Source: an uncultured Aquimarina sp.
Lineage (GTDB): Bacteria > Bacteroidota > Bacteroidia > Flavobacteriales > Flavobacteriaceae
DNA length: 64,000 nt
Direction: 5' to 3'
NCBI GenBank assembly: GCA_947500505.1
Contig: CANMSL010000007.1
Span: 124,001-188,000, forward strand
The notes under the pieces were generated by a model. The model searched no databases, was not told where the DNA came from, and saw nothing but the letters and a program-made list of their open reading frames with translations. The translations under genes were made by a program, and so were the position numbers. The first letter of the stretch is position 1; every line of letters begins with the position of its first letter. Below, one piece after another: positions 62,646 through 64,000 of this stretch.

Positions 62646-64000
62646 TTATGCTTTTATAGGTTTTGAAGCTTTGATAACATTTCTCACTTTTCGCCAGAGA
62701 TTTTTTGAAGCTAAAGATTTATCATCTATATCACCCATTAAATGCCCTAAGCTTAATTTTTCTGTAGTACCTTCATATGATATATTGAGTACATCATCAT
62801 CGGATATCATCGCCATAGACCACATCTTAAAATCACGAGAAGGTTTTGCACCTTTCCACATGGTAACTACATCAGAATGCCTATCATCTTTTTTTATTTT
62901 GTCATACAATTTTAAGACATTTTTCTTAGGCCCTTCGATTAGCTGAAAGAAAACCTTTCTATGATAAATAAGACTTCCGGTGATATTATTTTGTTTGTTG
63001 TGAGTTCTAGCAGCTAAAAGAATATCTTTAACATCAGAATTTTTTATTTCGGAATATGCCATCGATCTATAACTTACCTCGAACATTAAATCGTCTTGAA
63101 AAAAGGAATTTTTATAATCTCTGGGAAGCATTCCAAATCTGTTACTGAATAAATTTGAAAAATAACTGCGACTTGTATAACCTACTCGATAACAAACCTC
63201 AGAAATACTTAGATCAGTTGATTGTATTAGTTCTTTTGCAAACTCTAACCGCAAATTAGTAATATATTGATTGGTCGAATATCCATAAAGAAAACGAGTT
63301 CCTTCTTGTAACTTTCTTATTGGAATGCCAACCTTACGACTAAGCTCCGATATCGTTAATTTATTACCAATATTTTCTCTTATATAATCACCTAGTTCAG
63401 TTATTTTGGATAATTCTTCTTTACTTAATGACGGTTGAAAACTATCTGTTTTAGAATCATGATCGTGTGCTTCGATCTGTGATGCAAGCATATTTAAAAC
63501 ACCTGCCTCGGTAAGTAATCGACCAACAAGGTCAGTTCGTTTATTATCAATAATAATTTCAGCAAATGTACCAGTTCGGGTATCTATATCTCCTAAATAT
63601 CGATAAGGTCTATCTTTCTCATTAGGATCCAAGATATTCGCTAAATTAGATTTTAACTGCCTACTTATATTGTTTGAGTTGGTCGTACCCAATAATTTTG
63701 GATTTATAATCAAATAACAACATTTAAAATGTTTATTATTGGGAATAACAAATTCCGACTTATTCCCTGGCTCACTTATTAGAATAAAATTCTGACTCCG
63801 TTTAATTTTTTTAAATTCTTCTTCTTCTGGAAATTTCTGCAATTGATAACCAGAAGTTACATAACTAAAATAAAATGGTTTATTATCAGAAAACTCGAAA
63901 TCGATTACCAGATCAGAACTGAAATTAATATCATAAACCCAGGATACTAAGCCAGGAAAAAGCTCGTAAACATTGATGCTACCACTACCCTTTTCATTAT
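62646..64000 (-). CDS. AraC-type regulator fused to a BLUF photoreceptor domain, 5' end outside window
   Basis: The frame is open to the window edge; an internal TTG at 63842 is not the start. Counting from there, an AraC HTH lies at about 150-250 (LTISELSRKVGIPIRKLQEGTRFLYGYSTNQYITNLRLEFA, ISEVCYRVGYTSRSYFSNLFSNRFGMLPRDYK). A BLUF domain follows at 255-350 with the flavin-switch residues: Tyr258 (SYRSMAYSEI), Asn285/286 (NNITGSLIY), Gln300 (VFFQLIEG), Trp341 and Met343 (MWSMAM), and DDRHSDV. The upstream part resembles the PchR-type sensing domain. Blue light would be read by FAD in the BLUF fold and passed to the DNA-binding part. Convergent with dabA. Confidence 0.9.
   Translation of the reverse strand, partial: NEKGSGSINVYELFPGLVSWVYDINFSSDLVIDFEFSDNKPFYFSYVTSGYQLQKFPEEEEFKKIKRSQNFILISEPGNKSEFVIPNNKHFKCCYLIINPKLLGTTNSNNISRQLKSNLANILDPNEKDRPYRYLGDIDTRTGTFAEIIIDNKRTDLVGRLLTEAGVLNMLASQIEAHDHDSKTDSFQPSLSKEELSKITELGDYIRENIGNKLTISELSRKVGIPIRKLQEGTRFLYGYSTNQYITNLRLEFAKELIQSTDLSISEVCYRVGYTSRSYFSNLFSNRFGMLPRDYKNSFFQDDLMFEVSYRSMAYSEIKNSDVKDILLAARTHNKQNNITGSLIYHRKVFFQLIEGPKKNVLKLYDKIKKDDRHSDVVTMWKGAKPSRDFKMWSMAMISDDDVLNISYEGTTEKLSLGHLMGDIDDKSLASKNLWRKVRNVIKASKPIKA

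Overview
The window reads as chromosome from a low-GC member of Bacteroidota, most likely a marine member of Flavobacteriaceae. The basis is a type IX secretion C-terminal sorting domain, short lipoprotein signals of Bacteroidota type, a TAnnTTTG-type -7 box, paired DUF1501/DUF1800 genes, a DabA/DabB pair and frequent 1-4 nt overlaps within operons. Genus was not determined.

Layout. 0-7 kb: 3' part of a 7TM-DISM sensor kinase, two overlapping lipoprotein genes, a CPA2 antiporter and a CotH-like protein. 7-10.3 kb: two NmrA-like NAD(P)-binding proteins, a membrane protein and a MarR regulator with two matching operators. 10.3-32.8 kb: an unusual block of ten genes carrying eleven SRPBCC (START-like) domains, four DinB-fold proteins (one with a nonsense codon in its signal peptide), two closely related sigma factors with five conserved cysteines, two TetR repressors with separate operators, two MDR oxidoreductases, a haloalkane dehalogenase, a dehalogenase-like lipoprotein lacking its catalytic residues, an esterase, a SnoaL-like protein, a porin and an AraC regulator. 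32.9-40.1 kb: one long operon with a T9SS cargo protein, DUF1800, DUF1501, an ECF sigma factor and a probable anti-sigma. 40.8-44.9 kb: tesA-like esterase divergent from an ABC pair of YbbA/YbbP type. 45.3-49.8 kb: small membrane protein, a flavin-fold protein, and a dihaem cytochrome with a molybdenum hydroxylase. 49.8-57.3 kb: a repeat-rich accessory stretch in which dispersed palindromic repeats separate an unknown secreted protein, an apparently truncated ATP-grasp maturase, a membrane AraC regulator and an S41 peptidase-like lipoprotein. 57.3-64 kb: a haem-motif lipoprotein, a dabB-dabA inorganic-carbon uptake operon, and a convergent AraC-BLUF blue-light regulator cut by the window edge.

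How it fits together. The most striking system is the 10-33 kb block. At three sites I find a near-identical two-box promoter, TGTCACA(C/G)-N14-(C/A)ATCTAA: on both sides of the divergent sigma factor/SRPBCC pair at 21.6 kb, and upstream of an SRPBCC-DinB-SRPBCC-SnoaL operon at 20.07 kb. A fourth site upstream of the other sigma operon shares the -35 box. This supports a dedicated sigma regulon of hydrophobic-ligand-binding (SRPBCC) and DinB-fold proteins, made in both cytoplasmic and exported forms. TetR- and MarR-controlled oxidoreductase and dehalogenase operons are interleaved. A response to hydrophobic or electrophilic compounds is my inference; no substrate can be read from the sequence.
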